Assembly: GCA_900552395.1 (NCBI GenBank)
Contig: URZJ01000051.1
Location: 1 to 10,405, forward strand
Length of the DNA: 10,405 nt
Direction of reading: 5' to 3'
DNA from: an uncultured Collinsella sp.
GTDB taxonomy: Bacteria; Actinomycetota; Coriobacteriia; Coriobacteriales; Coriobacteriaceae
Shown in pieces: positions 1-5,553 of this stretch. The notes below the pieces were generated by a model. That model did not search any database. It saw nothing but the letters and a program-made list of their open reading frames with translations, and was not told the DNA's origin. Both the position numbers and the translations under genes were made by a program. Every line of letters begins with the position of its first letter. The first letter of the stretch is position 1.

Positions 1-533
1 TTCTTGTCCAGGAAGACCTGCACGTCGCGTGGGTCCATGATCTCGGTGACGATCGGCATGTCGAGCTCAGCAGACGCCTCGCACAGCAGGTCCAGACCGG
101 CGGGGCCCATGCCCTGGTAGGCGTACGGGGAAGTGCGGGGCTTGTAGGCACCGCCGCGCAGCATCGTGGCACCGGCGGCCTTCACGCGGCGGGCGATGCG
201 GATGAGGTTCTCGCCCTCGACGGAGCACGGGCCGGCAATGACTTGGAACTGATCGCCGCCTACATGTACGCCGTGGCCGCAGTCGATGACGGAGTCCTCG
301 GGGTGGAACTTGCGGTTGGCGCGCTTGAACGGCTCGGAGACGCGCTGCACGCGCTCGACGACGTCCATGGACTCGAGCAGGAACGGGTCGATCTTGGTCG
401 TATCGCCCACCAGGCCGATGATCGTCTCATTCTCGCCGCGCGAGACGTCGGTCTTCAGGCCCTTTTTCTCAATCCAGCTGACGATATGGCTGACGGCCTC
501 GTCGCTGGCGCTCTGCTTTAAAATTGCAATCAT
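1..533 (-). CDS. aroF: 3-deoxy-7-phosphoheptulonate (DAHP) synthase, type I, N-terminal part
   Basis: This gene encodes the enzyme that condenses phosphoenolpyruvate with erythrose 4-phosphate, the first step of the shikimate pathway to aromatic amino acids, in the cytoplasm. Read on the minus strand from ATG at 533, 177 codons are visible before the window edge, so the C-terminal half is missing. Residues 1 to about 70 form a small ferredoxin-like/ACT-like regulatory domain of the kind found on Thermotoga-type DAHP synthases. The catalytic barrel then begins with AGPCSVE (100-106), whose Cys103 is the expected metal ligand, and RGGAYKPRTSPYAYQG (126-141), the PEP/phosphate-binding signature. 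The start is supported by a GAGGTGAGAGG ribosome-binding stretch ending about 6 nt upstream. It is transcribed divergently from the tRNA gene, and its leader carries a hairpin terminator and a short upstream ORF, suggesting attenuation. Whether a chorismate mutase domain follows cannot be seen. Confidence 0.95.
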   Translation of the reverse strand, partial: MIAILKQSASDEAVSHIVSWIEKKGLKTDVSRGENETIIGLVGDTTKIDPFLLESMDVVERVQRVSEPFKRANRKFHPEDSVIDCGHGVHVGGDQFQVIAGPCSVEGENLIRIARRVKAAGATMLRGGAYKPRTSPYAYQGMGPAGLDLLCEASAELDMPIVTEIMDPRDVQVFLDK

Positions 534-543
534 GGTGTGCCTC

Positions 544-606
544 TCACCTCGATGGATAACCCTTGCAAAAACGGCCCGCATCGCGAGCCGTGTATATATG
601 GTGCAT
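544..606 (-). CDS. putative 20-codon leader peptide upstream of DAHP synthase
   Basis: On the minus strand, ATG at 606-604 opens a 20-codon ORF ending in TGA at 546-544, whose stop lies within the ribosome-binding stretch of the DAHP synthase gene. It encodes Tyr at codon 5 (TAC), Phe at 13 and Tyr at 17, plus two His codons and one ATA Ile codon, a codon likely to be rare in this GC-rich genome. The intrinsic-terminator hairpin occupies codons 6 to 13, starting directly after the first Tyr codon, so a ribosome paused there would cover its 5' arm. No Shine-Dalgarno sequence precedes the ATG. A TATAAA box at 617-612 would place the transcript start almost at the ATG, so translation would have to be leaderless. 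The ORF is too short to prove by sequence alone. Confidence 0.4.
   Translation of the reverse strand: MHHIYTARDAGRFCKGYPSR
567..591 (-). terminator. intrinsic terminator (attenuator) in the DAHP synthase leader
   Basis: On the minus strand, ACGGCTCGC (591-583) and GCGGGCCGT (579-571) pair over 9 bp with one G-U pair and a GAT loop. A run of five T residues follows at once (571-567). This is a canonical Rho-independent terminator, oriented toward the DAHP synthase gene and ending about 33 nt before its start codon. Nothing on the plus strand follows the hairpin with a T-run, so it is not a plus-strand terminator. With the overlapping short ORF, the simplest reading is conditional termination of the biosynthetic gene. 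Confidence 0.65.
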
Positions 607-611
607 GAGAG

Positions 612-644
612 TTTATACTATCTGATTCGCTTTTGCCTTCTAAA
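612..644 (-). promoter_or_regulatory. candidate promoter for DAHP synthase leader
   Basis: On the minus strand, TTTAGA (644-639) lies 18 bp before TAGTAT (620-615), and an overlapping TATAAA box occupies 617-612. Each is an imperfect match to the vegetative consensus. They sit just upstream of the leader ORF and attenuator hairpin, so a transcript from here would contain both. No better minus-strand candidate is apparent between 534 and 740. Confidence 0.3.
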
Positions 645-696
645 GTGAGCCGTTGTGCCGCGTCTTCCTCGGAATTGCAAAGCTTTTTCTTTTATT

Positions 697-726
697 TTGA
701 TAGCCCGTGGTGCACTTGGGTATAAT
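697..726 (+). promoter_or_regulatory. vegetative promoter of tRNA-Arg
   Basis: TTGATA (697-702) is separated by 18 bp from a perfect TATAAT (721-726). A start near 733 would lie about 5 nt before the mature 5' end of the tRNA at 738. Only one base departs from the primary sigma-factor consensus hexamers, as expected for a stable-RNA promoter. Confidence 0.85.
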
Positions 727-737
727 GCCAAACGTTG

Positions 738-814
738 GCCCTATTAGCTCAGGGGATTAGAGCGTCTGCCTCCGGAGCAGAAGGCCGTTGGTTCGAATCC
801 AACATGGGGCACCA
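738..814 (+). tRNA. tRNA-Arg (anticodon CCG)
   Basis: This 77-nt gene folds into a complete cloverleaf. The acceptor stem GCCCTAT pairs with ATGGGGC (one G-U pair). The D stem is GCTC/GAGC and the anticodon stem is TCTGC/GCAGA, with loop CTCCGGA giving anticodon CCG at 772-774. A 5-nt variable loop is followed by the T arm GTTGG-TTCGAAT-CCAAC. The discriminator base is A and the 3' CCA is encoded in the DNA (812-814). It decodes the arginine codon CGG. It has its own near-consensus promoter and a terminator 12 nt downstream, so it is probably a single-gene unit. Confidence 0.97.
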
Positions 815-826
815 TCGAACGTAAGG

Positions 827-862
827 CCGTCCGAACCTCGCATGGTCCGGGCGGTTTTTCTT
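827..862 (+). terminator. intrinsic terminator after tRNA-Arg
   Basis: CCGTCCGAACC (827-837) pairs with GGTCCGGGCGG (844-854) over 11 positions with one G-U pair and one A-C mismatch, closing a 6-nt loop. TTTTTCTT follows at 855-862. It ends transcription of the tRNA and lies only 16-28 bases before the possible starts of the ATPase gene, which therefore needs its own promoter or read-through. Confidence 0.85.
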
Positions 863-890
863 ATACCGACGCGACGTGATGGGATGTGGT

Positions 891-3116
891 ATGGCAGCAA
901 CGGATATCGAGCGCGGACTCTCGACCGCCGAGGTCGAGGAGCGCATCGCCGCCGGTAAGATCAACCGCAACATGGAGCTCAAGACCAAGTCGGTCAAAGA
1001 GCTCATCATCGAGAACCTCTGCACGCTGTTCAATTTGATCAACGTGATCTTGGCGTTCCTGGTCATTTTGACCGGTTCGTTTAAGAATCTGACGTTCCTG
1101 TTCGTGGTGTTCCTCAATACTGCTATTGGCGTCATTCAATCCATGCGTTCCAAGAAGATGGTCGATAAGCTCACACTGCTGACCTCCAAGAAGGCCATCG
1201 CGGTGCGCGACGGCGCCGAGGTGGAGCTCGACCTGGACCAGATCGTGCTCGATGACATCATCCGCTTGGGGCGCGGCGACCAGATCCCCGCTGACGCCGT
1301 GGTGGTTTCGGGCGAGGCGCTCGTGAATGAGAGCCTGCTGACGGGCGAGAGCGATCTTATTAAGAAACAGCCCGGTTCCGAGCTCATGAGCGGCAGCTTT
1401 ATCGACTCGGGCCTGCTGCGCGCCCGCGTGATCCATGTCGGCGCCGACAACTACGTAGCCAAAATTAATAACGAGGCCAAGTACGTCAAAAAGGTCAATT
1501 CCGAGATCATGAACGCGCTTAACGCCATCGTGCGGTTTGCGAGCATCATCATGATCCCGCTCGGTTTGGCGTTGTTTTCCTCGAGTGTGAGCGAGCTGTG
1601 GGATGCCGCGGGAACCCCGGGCGATAGCGCGCTTTCGTGGTGCTTCTCCGAGCTGCTGGCCGGCCGCGTGCCCTCGTCGGCGCTGCTGTCCACGGTGGGC
1701 GCCCTGCTGGGCATGATCCCGCAAGGCCTGGTGCTGCTGACCTCGTCGGTGCTCGCCATCGCCACGGTGCGCCTGGCCCGCCGCAAGGTGCTGGCGCAGC
1801 AGCTCTACTGCATCGAGACGCTCGCGCGCGTCGACGTGCTGTGCCTGGACAAGACGGGCACCATCACGTCGGGTCGCATGGAGGTCGAGGGCACGTATCC
1901 GCTGCCGGTCGAGGGTATGGGTGCGGGGGAGAGCGACGCCGCCGTCCCCGTCGATACCACGGTGCTCGATTTTGCGCTGGCTAACGTGGCGCGTGCGACT
2001 TCGGCCGATGCCAACGAGACCTGCCAGGCGCTGCTCAACTATTACGCCGATCGCCCGGTCGAGGTGTCTGAGCCGCTGTCGGTCATTCCGTTCTCGTCCT
2101 CCAAAAAGTGGAGTGGCGCTTCGTTTGCGCAGGGCTCCTATGTGATGGGCGCTGCGCAGTTTGTGCTTTCGGAGCGTGCGTTTTCGCAGGTCGAGAACCG
2201 TGTCGCCGAGCTTGCCGATACCTGCCGCGTGCTCGTGGTGGCGCGCGTGGACGGCTTTACGCCCGATGGCGATATGGTGGGCGAGGCCGAGCCCGTGGGC
2301 TTTGTGACCATACGCGACGAGATCCGTACCTCGGCGGCCGAGACCATCGGCTACTTTAACGAGCAGGGCGTGACCCTCAACGTGATCAGTGGCGACGACC
2401 CGCGTACGGTGTCGTCGATCGCGCGCGTGGTGGGCGTGCCGGGGGCGGACGCTTATGTGGACGCCACGACGCTCGATACGCCGGCCAAGCTCGATGCCGC
2501 AGTGGACCGCTACCATGTCTTTGGTCGTGTGACCCCGCAGCAGAAGCGCGAGCTCGTGCAGGCGCTCAAGCGCCGCGAGCACACCGTGGCCATGACGGGC
2601 GACGGCGTCAACGACGTGCTGGCGCTCAAGGAGGCCGACTGCTCCGTGGCCATGGCGGCCGGCTCCGATGCCGCGCGTAACGTGGCCGAGATCGTGCTCG
2701 TCGACAACGACTTTGCCTCGATGCCCGCCGTGGTGGCCGAGGGCCGTCGCTCCATCAACAACCTGCAACGTTCGGCCTCGCTGTTCCTGACTAAGACGCT
2801 GTTCTCGATGGGCCTGGCGGCGTTGTGCATCGCGCTGCCGCCGTACCCTTTCGAGCCGATTCAGATGACGCTCATCAACTTCTTCTGCATCGGCGCGCCG
2901 GGCTTTGTGTTGGGCCTGGAGCCCAACAATGCTCGCGTGAAGGGGTCGTTCCTGACGAACGTGCTCAAGCGGGCACTGCCGGCGTCGATTGCGGTCATTA
3001 TGGCTGCGGCGCTCGATATCTTTGTGGCACGCGTGTTTGGCTTTAGCCAGCTCACGCTGTCTACGATGTGCCTGCTTACGTCGTGCGCGGCGAGCGTCAG
3101 CCTGATCTGCAGATGA
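891..3116 (+). CDS. P-type cation-transporting ATPase (HAD-IC/CtpE-like), C-terminally truncated
   Basis: This is an integral membrane ATP-driven cation pump. From ATG 891 it has 741 residues. TGES at 151-154 is the actuator-domain dephosphorylation loop. DKTGT starts at Asp320, the phosphorylated aspartate. GDGVND starts at 570 in the hinge of the HAD domain. Helices flank the actuator and the P/N domains, and RRSINNLQRS precedes the C-terminal membrane block. The family resembles Mycobacterium CtpE, linked to calcium uptake, but the ion here is not shown by sequence. The membrane-4 motif reads PQGL (Gln278) rather than PEGL. Relatives usually continue for roughly two more helices after the segment where this protein stops, so it looks truncated. 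Its TGA overlaps the next ATG (ATGA). GTG 876 and ATG 879 are alternative starts. None has a clear ribosome-binding site; a weak GGGA precedes 891. Confidence 0.88.
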   Translation: MAATDIERGLSTAEVEERIAAGKINRNMELKTKSVKELIIENLCTLFNLINVILAFLVILTGSFKNLTFLFVVFLNTAIGVIQSMRSKKMVDKLTLLTSKKAIAVRDGAEVELDLDQIVLDDIIRLGRGDQIPADAVVVSGEALVNESLLTGESDLIKKQPGSELMSGSFIDSGLLRARVIHVGADNYVAKINNEAKYVKKVNSEIMNALNAIVRFASIIMIPLGLALFSSSVSELWDAAGTPGDSALSWCFSELLAGRVPSSALLSTVGALLGMIPQGLVLLTSSVLAIATVRLARRKVLAQQLYCIETLARVDVLCLDKTGTITSGRMEVEGTYPLPVEGMGAGESDAAVPVDTTVLDFALANVARATSADANETCQALLNYYADRPVEVSEPLSVIPFSSSKKWSGASFAQGSYVMGAAQFVLSERAFSQVENRVAELADTCRVLVVARVDGFTPDGDMVGEAEPVGFVTIRDEIRTSAAETIGYFNEQGVTLNVISGDDPRTVSSIARVVGVPGADAYVDATTLDTPAKLDAAVDRYHVFGRVTPQQKRELVQALKRREHTVAMTGDGVNDVLALKEADCSVAMAAGSDAARNVAEIVLVDNDFASMPAVVAEGRRSINNLQRSASLFLTKTLFSMGLAALCIALPPYPFEPIQMTLINFFCIGAPGFVLGLEPNNARVKGSFLTNVLKRALPASIAVIMAAALDIFVARVFGFSQLTLSTMCLLTSCAASVSLICR

Positions 3117-3646
3117 CCGCCTACACCATGTACGGCGCGGCCATCACGCCGGCTATCCTGTTCGCGCTGTTCTCCAAGAAGGTGACCCCGGCTGCCGGTA
3201 TTGCCGGCATCCTGGTGGGCGTTATCGGATTCCCGAAGCTGCTGTCTATTGCCAACCTGTCGATGGGCCAGATGGTTATCTTGGCTGTCATCGTGGTCAT
3301 TACCTGCTCGGTGTTCTTTAAGCTCGCCACGATGATGGATTCGCTCAAGCCGCGTCGTCGTCATGCCGCAACTGGTTTTGGCCGCGGTGTGCGCGTCCGC
3401 CTGGGTCGCGGTGGCGGCAAGGTGAGCTCGACGGGTTCGACGGCGGAGCGTTTTGCCAAGCGCGTCGCCGCCGACATGGCGCAGCGCCGCGAATCTCGCA
3501 CCGTTCGTGAGGCCGAGGCCCGCGCACTCGAGGGCGTGGCCCAGGCCCAGCCCAAGAAAAAGAAGGGTAGCGGAGCCAAGCGCTCTCGCGTAACCAAGTC
3601 CGCCCAAGGCATCAAAGTCTCGATGCCGAGCAAAAAGAAGAAGTAA
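3113..3646 (+). CDS. fragment resembling the C-terminus of a sodium:solute symporter, with basic tail
   Basis: This 177-residue ORF begins at ATG 3113, which overlaps the ATPase stop codon as ATGA, so translation could be coupled. The same frame is open back to GTG 3068, but that part is only the ATPase sequence read out of frame. Residues 3 to about 45 (AYTMYGAAITPA, then KKVTPAAGIAGILVG) match the style of late transmembrane segments of the SSS sodium:solute symporter family. A further hydrophobic helix lies near 50-75. The usual ten or so upstream helices are absent, so it cannot be a working symporter. From about residue 77 the protein turns into a 100-residue hydrophilic tail rich in Arg and Lys, ending in two four-lysine runs. 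It may be a deletion remnant fused to the ATPase locus or, less likely, a small membrane partner of the pump. The family assignment is from memory of motifs only. Confidence 0.55.
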   Translation: MTAYTMYGAAITPAILFALFSKKVTPAAGIAGILVGVIGFPKLLSIANLSMGQMVILAVIVVITCSVFFKLATMMDSLKPRRRHAATGFGRGVRVRLGRGGGKVSSTGSTAERFAKRVAADMAQRRESRTVREAEARALEGVAQAQPKKKKGSGAKRSRVTKSAQGIKVSMPSKKKK

Positions 3647-3652
3647 CTACGC

Positions 3653-3704
3653 GCCCTGGCGATGTTGAATTGGTGCCTTGCTCCTGTGGGGCCGTGGCGA
3701 TGTT
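3653..3704 (+). repeat. pair of 14-bp direct repeats in an intergenic promoter region
   Basis: GCCCTGGCGATGTT (3653-3666) recurs as GCCGTGGCGATGTT (3691-3704) with one mismatch and a 38-bp period. The second copy runs into the candidate extended -10 element of the downstream gene. The pair could be a regulator's operator or a small duplication; nothing else in the 103-base gap explains it. No terminator is evident after the upstream ORF. Confidence 0.45.
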
Positions 3705-3709
3705 ATGCT
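3701..3709 (+). promoter_or_regulatory. candidate extended -10 promoter for the zinc-ribbon gene
   Basis: TGTTATGCT fits an extended -10 element (TGn followed by TATGCT, four of six consensus bases). The nearest -35-like sequence, TTGCTC at 3678-3683, is 20 bp away, longer than usual, so the extended -10 would have to carry most of the recognition. A start near 3716 would leave a leader of about 34 nt before GTG 3750. Confidence 0.4.
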
Positions 3710-3749
3710 CTAACCTCGATTGTTTGAATTGCTTCGAAAAGAGGATGCC

Positions 3750-4892
3750 GTGATCTGCCCGCATTGCCTTAAGACTATCGAGGACGGCGCCTCGTTCTGC
3801 CCCTACTGCAACGCCTATGTGGGTCCGGGCGATGGTCCCGAGCACACCGAGTTCGTGTTCTGTGAGGGCTGCGGTGCCCGTCTTTCTCCGCATGATCGTA
3901 CGTGCCCCAAATGCGGACGCCCTGCTCCGGGTATCCTCTCCGAGGACGCGGCCGCATCCGACCTGGCAGCGGGCCGCACGGCGGGCTTTCCGCGCCTAAC
4001 GCAAGAGCAGATCGACACCGAGGTGCCGCATGCGCCGGCCTCTGCCGCTGCGGTGCTTTCGGACGCCGCCGACCCCAATGAGACCTGCGTGCTGCCGGCT
4101 TTCGATAAGGATTTCGGAATTCCCAAGGTCGATATTCCCATGCCCGTTTCCCTGCATGACGATGCTCAAAAACCCAAGCGCAAGGTGCACCCCGACGAGG
4201 ACGCCTATCACAAGCACAAGCGTCATATTCCCAAGCCGCTCATTATCATCGCGGTCCTTGCCGTCGTTTGCGGCGGTGCCTATTGGTTCGTGACGACCGA
4301 TCCCATGGGTGTTATGCCCGGCTTCTACGACCAGTTTGGCCAAGCTGCACAGACCACCTTCCCCACGCGCCAAAAGGGCGAGGCCACTGAGGACGATGCC
4401 AAGCAGGACGATTCTGCGGAGGTGGTCCAGGAAGAAACCGTGCTCACCGATGATCAGCTCTATACCAGGCTGGACGGTCTGTATCAGACCATCGTGTCCT
4501 ATGCTGACGAGGACCAGATTGGCGAGGTCATCGATTCCTTTAACAACGGCTATCTCCGAACGCCGCTGTCCACCCGTCAGGAGCTGTCGCAGAGTGCCTA
4601 CGCCCTGCGTGACCAGATTAAAAAGACGCAAGATGAGCTCAACAATCTTAAGTATCAGGACGATACGGTCTATGCGGACGACATCGCCCACTTAAAGCAG
4701 CTTGCCGAGTGGATGTATGAGCGCGTTGACGTGATCTGCCAGAGCTGGGATATCTCGCTGGCCATTCCCGATGGCGAGTCGATGAGTTCCCACCAAAGCG
4801 AGATCCTGGCGCCCATCGCGCAGGGTGGCAACAGCGCGCTGAACCAGTACGACGCCAATGTGGGTTCCTGGAAGCCGCAGCAGCGTTCCTAA
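3750..4892 (+). CDS. zinc-ribbon, single-pass membrane protein of unknown function
   Basis: The 380-residue product is not assigned to a named function. Two zinc ribbons open the protein: Cys3, Cys6, Cys17, Cys20, then Cys38, Cys41, Cys52, Cys55. A linker rich in Ala, Asp and Pro runs to about residue 150. A basic stretch (KHKRH) then precedes one hydrophobic helix at about 161-182. The remaining 200 residues are hydrophilic and mostly helix-forming, with an acidic segment followed by a probable coiled coil near 275-310, and should lie outside the membrane. GTG 3750 is chosen because AAAGAGG lies 5 nt upstream and the ribbon begins at residue 3. A TTG at 3720 would add ten residues but has no ribosome-binding site. 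Such zinc-ribbon/TM/extracytoplasmic proteins are common hypothetical proteins in Firmicutes and Actinobacteria, and some are thought to sense envelope state. No terminator is visible before the next promoter. Confidence 0.85.
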   Translation: MICPHCLKTIEDGASFCPYCNAYVGPGDGPEHTEFVFCEGCGARLSPHDRTCPKCGRPAPGILSEDAAASDLAAGRTAGFPRLTQEQIDTEVPHAPASAAAVLSDAADPNETCVLPAFDKDFGIPKVDIPMPVSLHDDAQKPKRKVHPDEDAYHKHKRHIPKPLIIIAVLAVVCGGAYWFVTTDPMGVMPGFYDQFGQAAQTTFPTRQKGEATEDDAKQDDSAEVVQEETVLTDDQLYTRLDGLYQTIVSYADEDQIGEVIDSFNNGYLRTPLSTRQELSQSAYALRDQIKKTQDELNNLKYQDDTVYADDIAHLKQLAEWMYERVDVICQSWDISLAIPDGESMSSHQSEILAPIAQGGNSALNQYDANVGSWKPQQRS

Positions 4893-4930
4893 AAATAGTT
4901 CGCCATAGTCGGCATAACCTACGTGCGCAA

Positions 4931-4960
4931 TTGATGTAAGCCCGTGCTTATTGCTACAAT
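4931..4960 (+). promoter_or_regulatory. vegetative promoter of the peptidyl-prolyl isomerase gene
   Basis: TTGATG (4931-4936) and TACAAT (4955-4960) are spaced by 18 bp, with only two mismatches to TTGACA and one to TATAAT. A start near 4967 gives a leader of about 33 nt containing the strong GAGGAAGGAA ribosome-binding stretch (4986-4995) before ATG 5000. Confidence 0.75.
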
Positions 4961-4999
4961 TCGTACAAATATGCTTTAAACGCACGAGGAAGGAACCAC

Positions 5000-5542
5000 A
5001 TGTTTGGTTTTAAGAAAGAGCTCTACACGCCCGGGTATCAGCTTGTCGGCGACGAGTGCGCCGTAATCGAGACGTCGAAGGGTACCATCAAGGTCAAGTT
5101 TGACGGCGAGGGCGCTCCCATTCATGTCGCGAACTTCTGCGAGCTTTCCACGATGGGCTTCTATGATGGCCTTAAGTTCCATCGCTATGTGCCCGGTTTT
5201 GTTATCCAGGGCGGGGACCCCAATACCCGCGACATGTCCGGCGCCGACGTCGCCGCCGGTCTTGAGGGCCCCGACGGCATGCCCGGTACCGGTGGCCCCG
5301 GCTACTGCATCAAGGGCGAGTTCGCCACCAATCCGCGCAACAGCCATGTCGATGGCGCCCTTGCCATGGCGCGCTCCATGGACCCCGATTCCGCGGGTTC
5401 GCAGTTCTACTTCTGCCTGGGTGCCCAGCATAACCTCGATTCCGGTTACACCGTCTTTGGTACCACGGTCGAGGGTCTCGATGTGATTTCGCAGCTGCGT
5501 GCCGGCGACGAGATCGTTCATGTCGAGATCGTTCACGAGTAA
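5000..5542 (+). CDS. peptidyl-prolyl cis-trans isomerase, cyclophilin type
   Basis: This 180-residue protein catalyses cis-trans isomerisation of Xaa-Pro bonds to assist folding. It has no signal peptide or membrane helix, so it should be cytoplasmic. The cyclophilin core is clear: FHRYVPGFVIQGGDPN at 60-75 contains the catalytic Arg62, Phe67 and Gln70. GSQFYFCLG at 133-141 and TVFG at 151-154 form the other side of the pocket. Compared with human cyclophilin A, the positions of Met61, Phe113, Trp121 and His126 appear as Val, Tyr, Asn and Tyr. Such changes are common in bacterial members and would weaken cyclosporin binding. It begins with a short extra N-terminal segment (about 15 residues). 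It has its own good promoter, and its stop codon overlaps the ribosome-binding site of the following TPR gene, so the two are probably cotranscribed. Confidence 0.93.
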   Translation: MFGFKKELYTPGYQLVGDECAVIETSKGTIKVKFDGEGAPIHVANFCELSTMGFYDGLKFHRYVPGFVIQGGDPNTRDMSGADVAAGLEGPDGMPGTGGPGYCIKGEFATNPRNSHVDGALAMARSMDPDSAGSQFYFCLGAQHNLDSGYTVFGTTVEGLDVISQLRAGDEIVHVEIVHE

Positions 5543-5553
5543 AGGGGACTTCC

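Noticed and set aside
243..648. overlapping plus-strand open frames opposite the DAHP synthase gene
   Set aside because: The minus-strand reading gives a conserved enzyme with signature motifs. The plus frames have no ribosome-binding site and no family resemblance.
861..2768. 635-codon open frame on the minus strand opposite the ATPase
   Set aside because: Its product is a His/Arg/Gly-rich sequence without recognisable domains, typical of the antisense shadow of a high-GC gene. The plus-strand ATPase has all its catalytic motifs.
3068..3112. GTG 3068 as the start of the symporter-like ORF
   Set aside because: The stretch from 3068 to 3112 is ATPase coding sequence read in another frame and has no ribosome-binding site; ATG 3113 overlapping the ATPase stop is a better start.
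3720..3749. TTG 3720 as start of the zinc-ribbon protein
   Set aside because: No ribosome-binding site precedes it, and it would lie only a few bases after the predicted transcript start; GTG 3750 has AAAGAGG at the right distance.
4893..4930. terminator after the zinc-ribbon gene
   Set aside because: Only a 3-bp GCC/GGC pairing is present and no T-run follows it.
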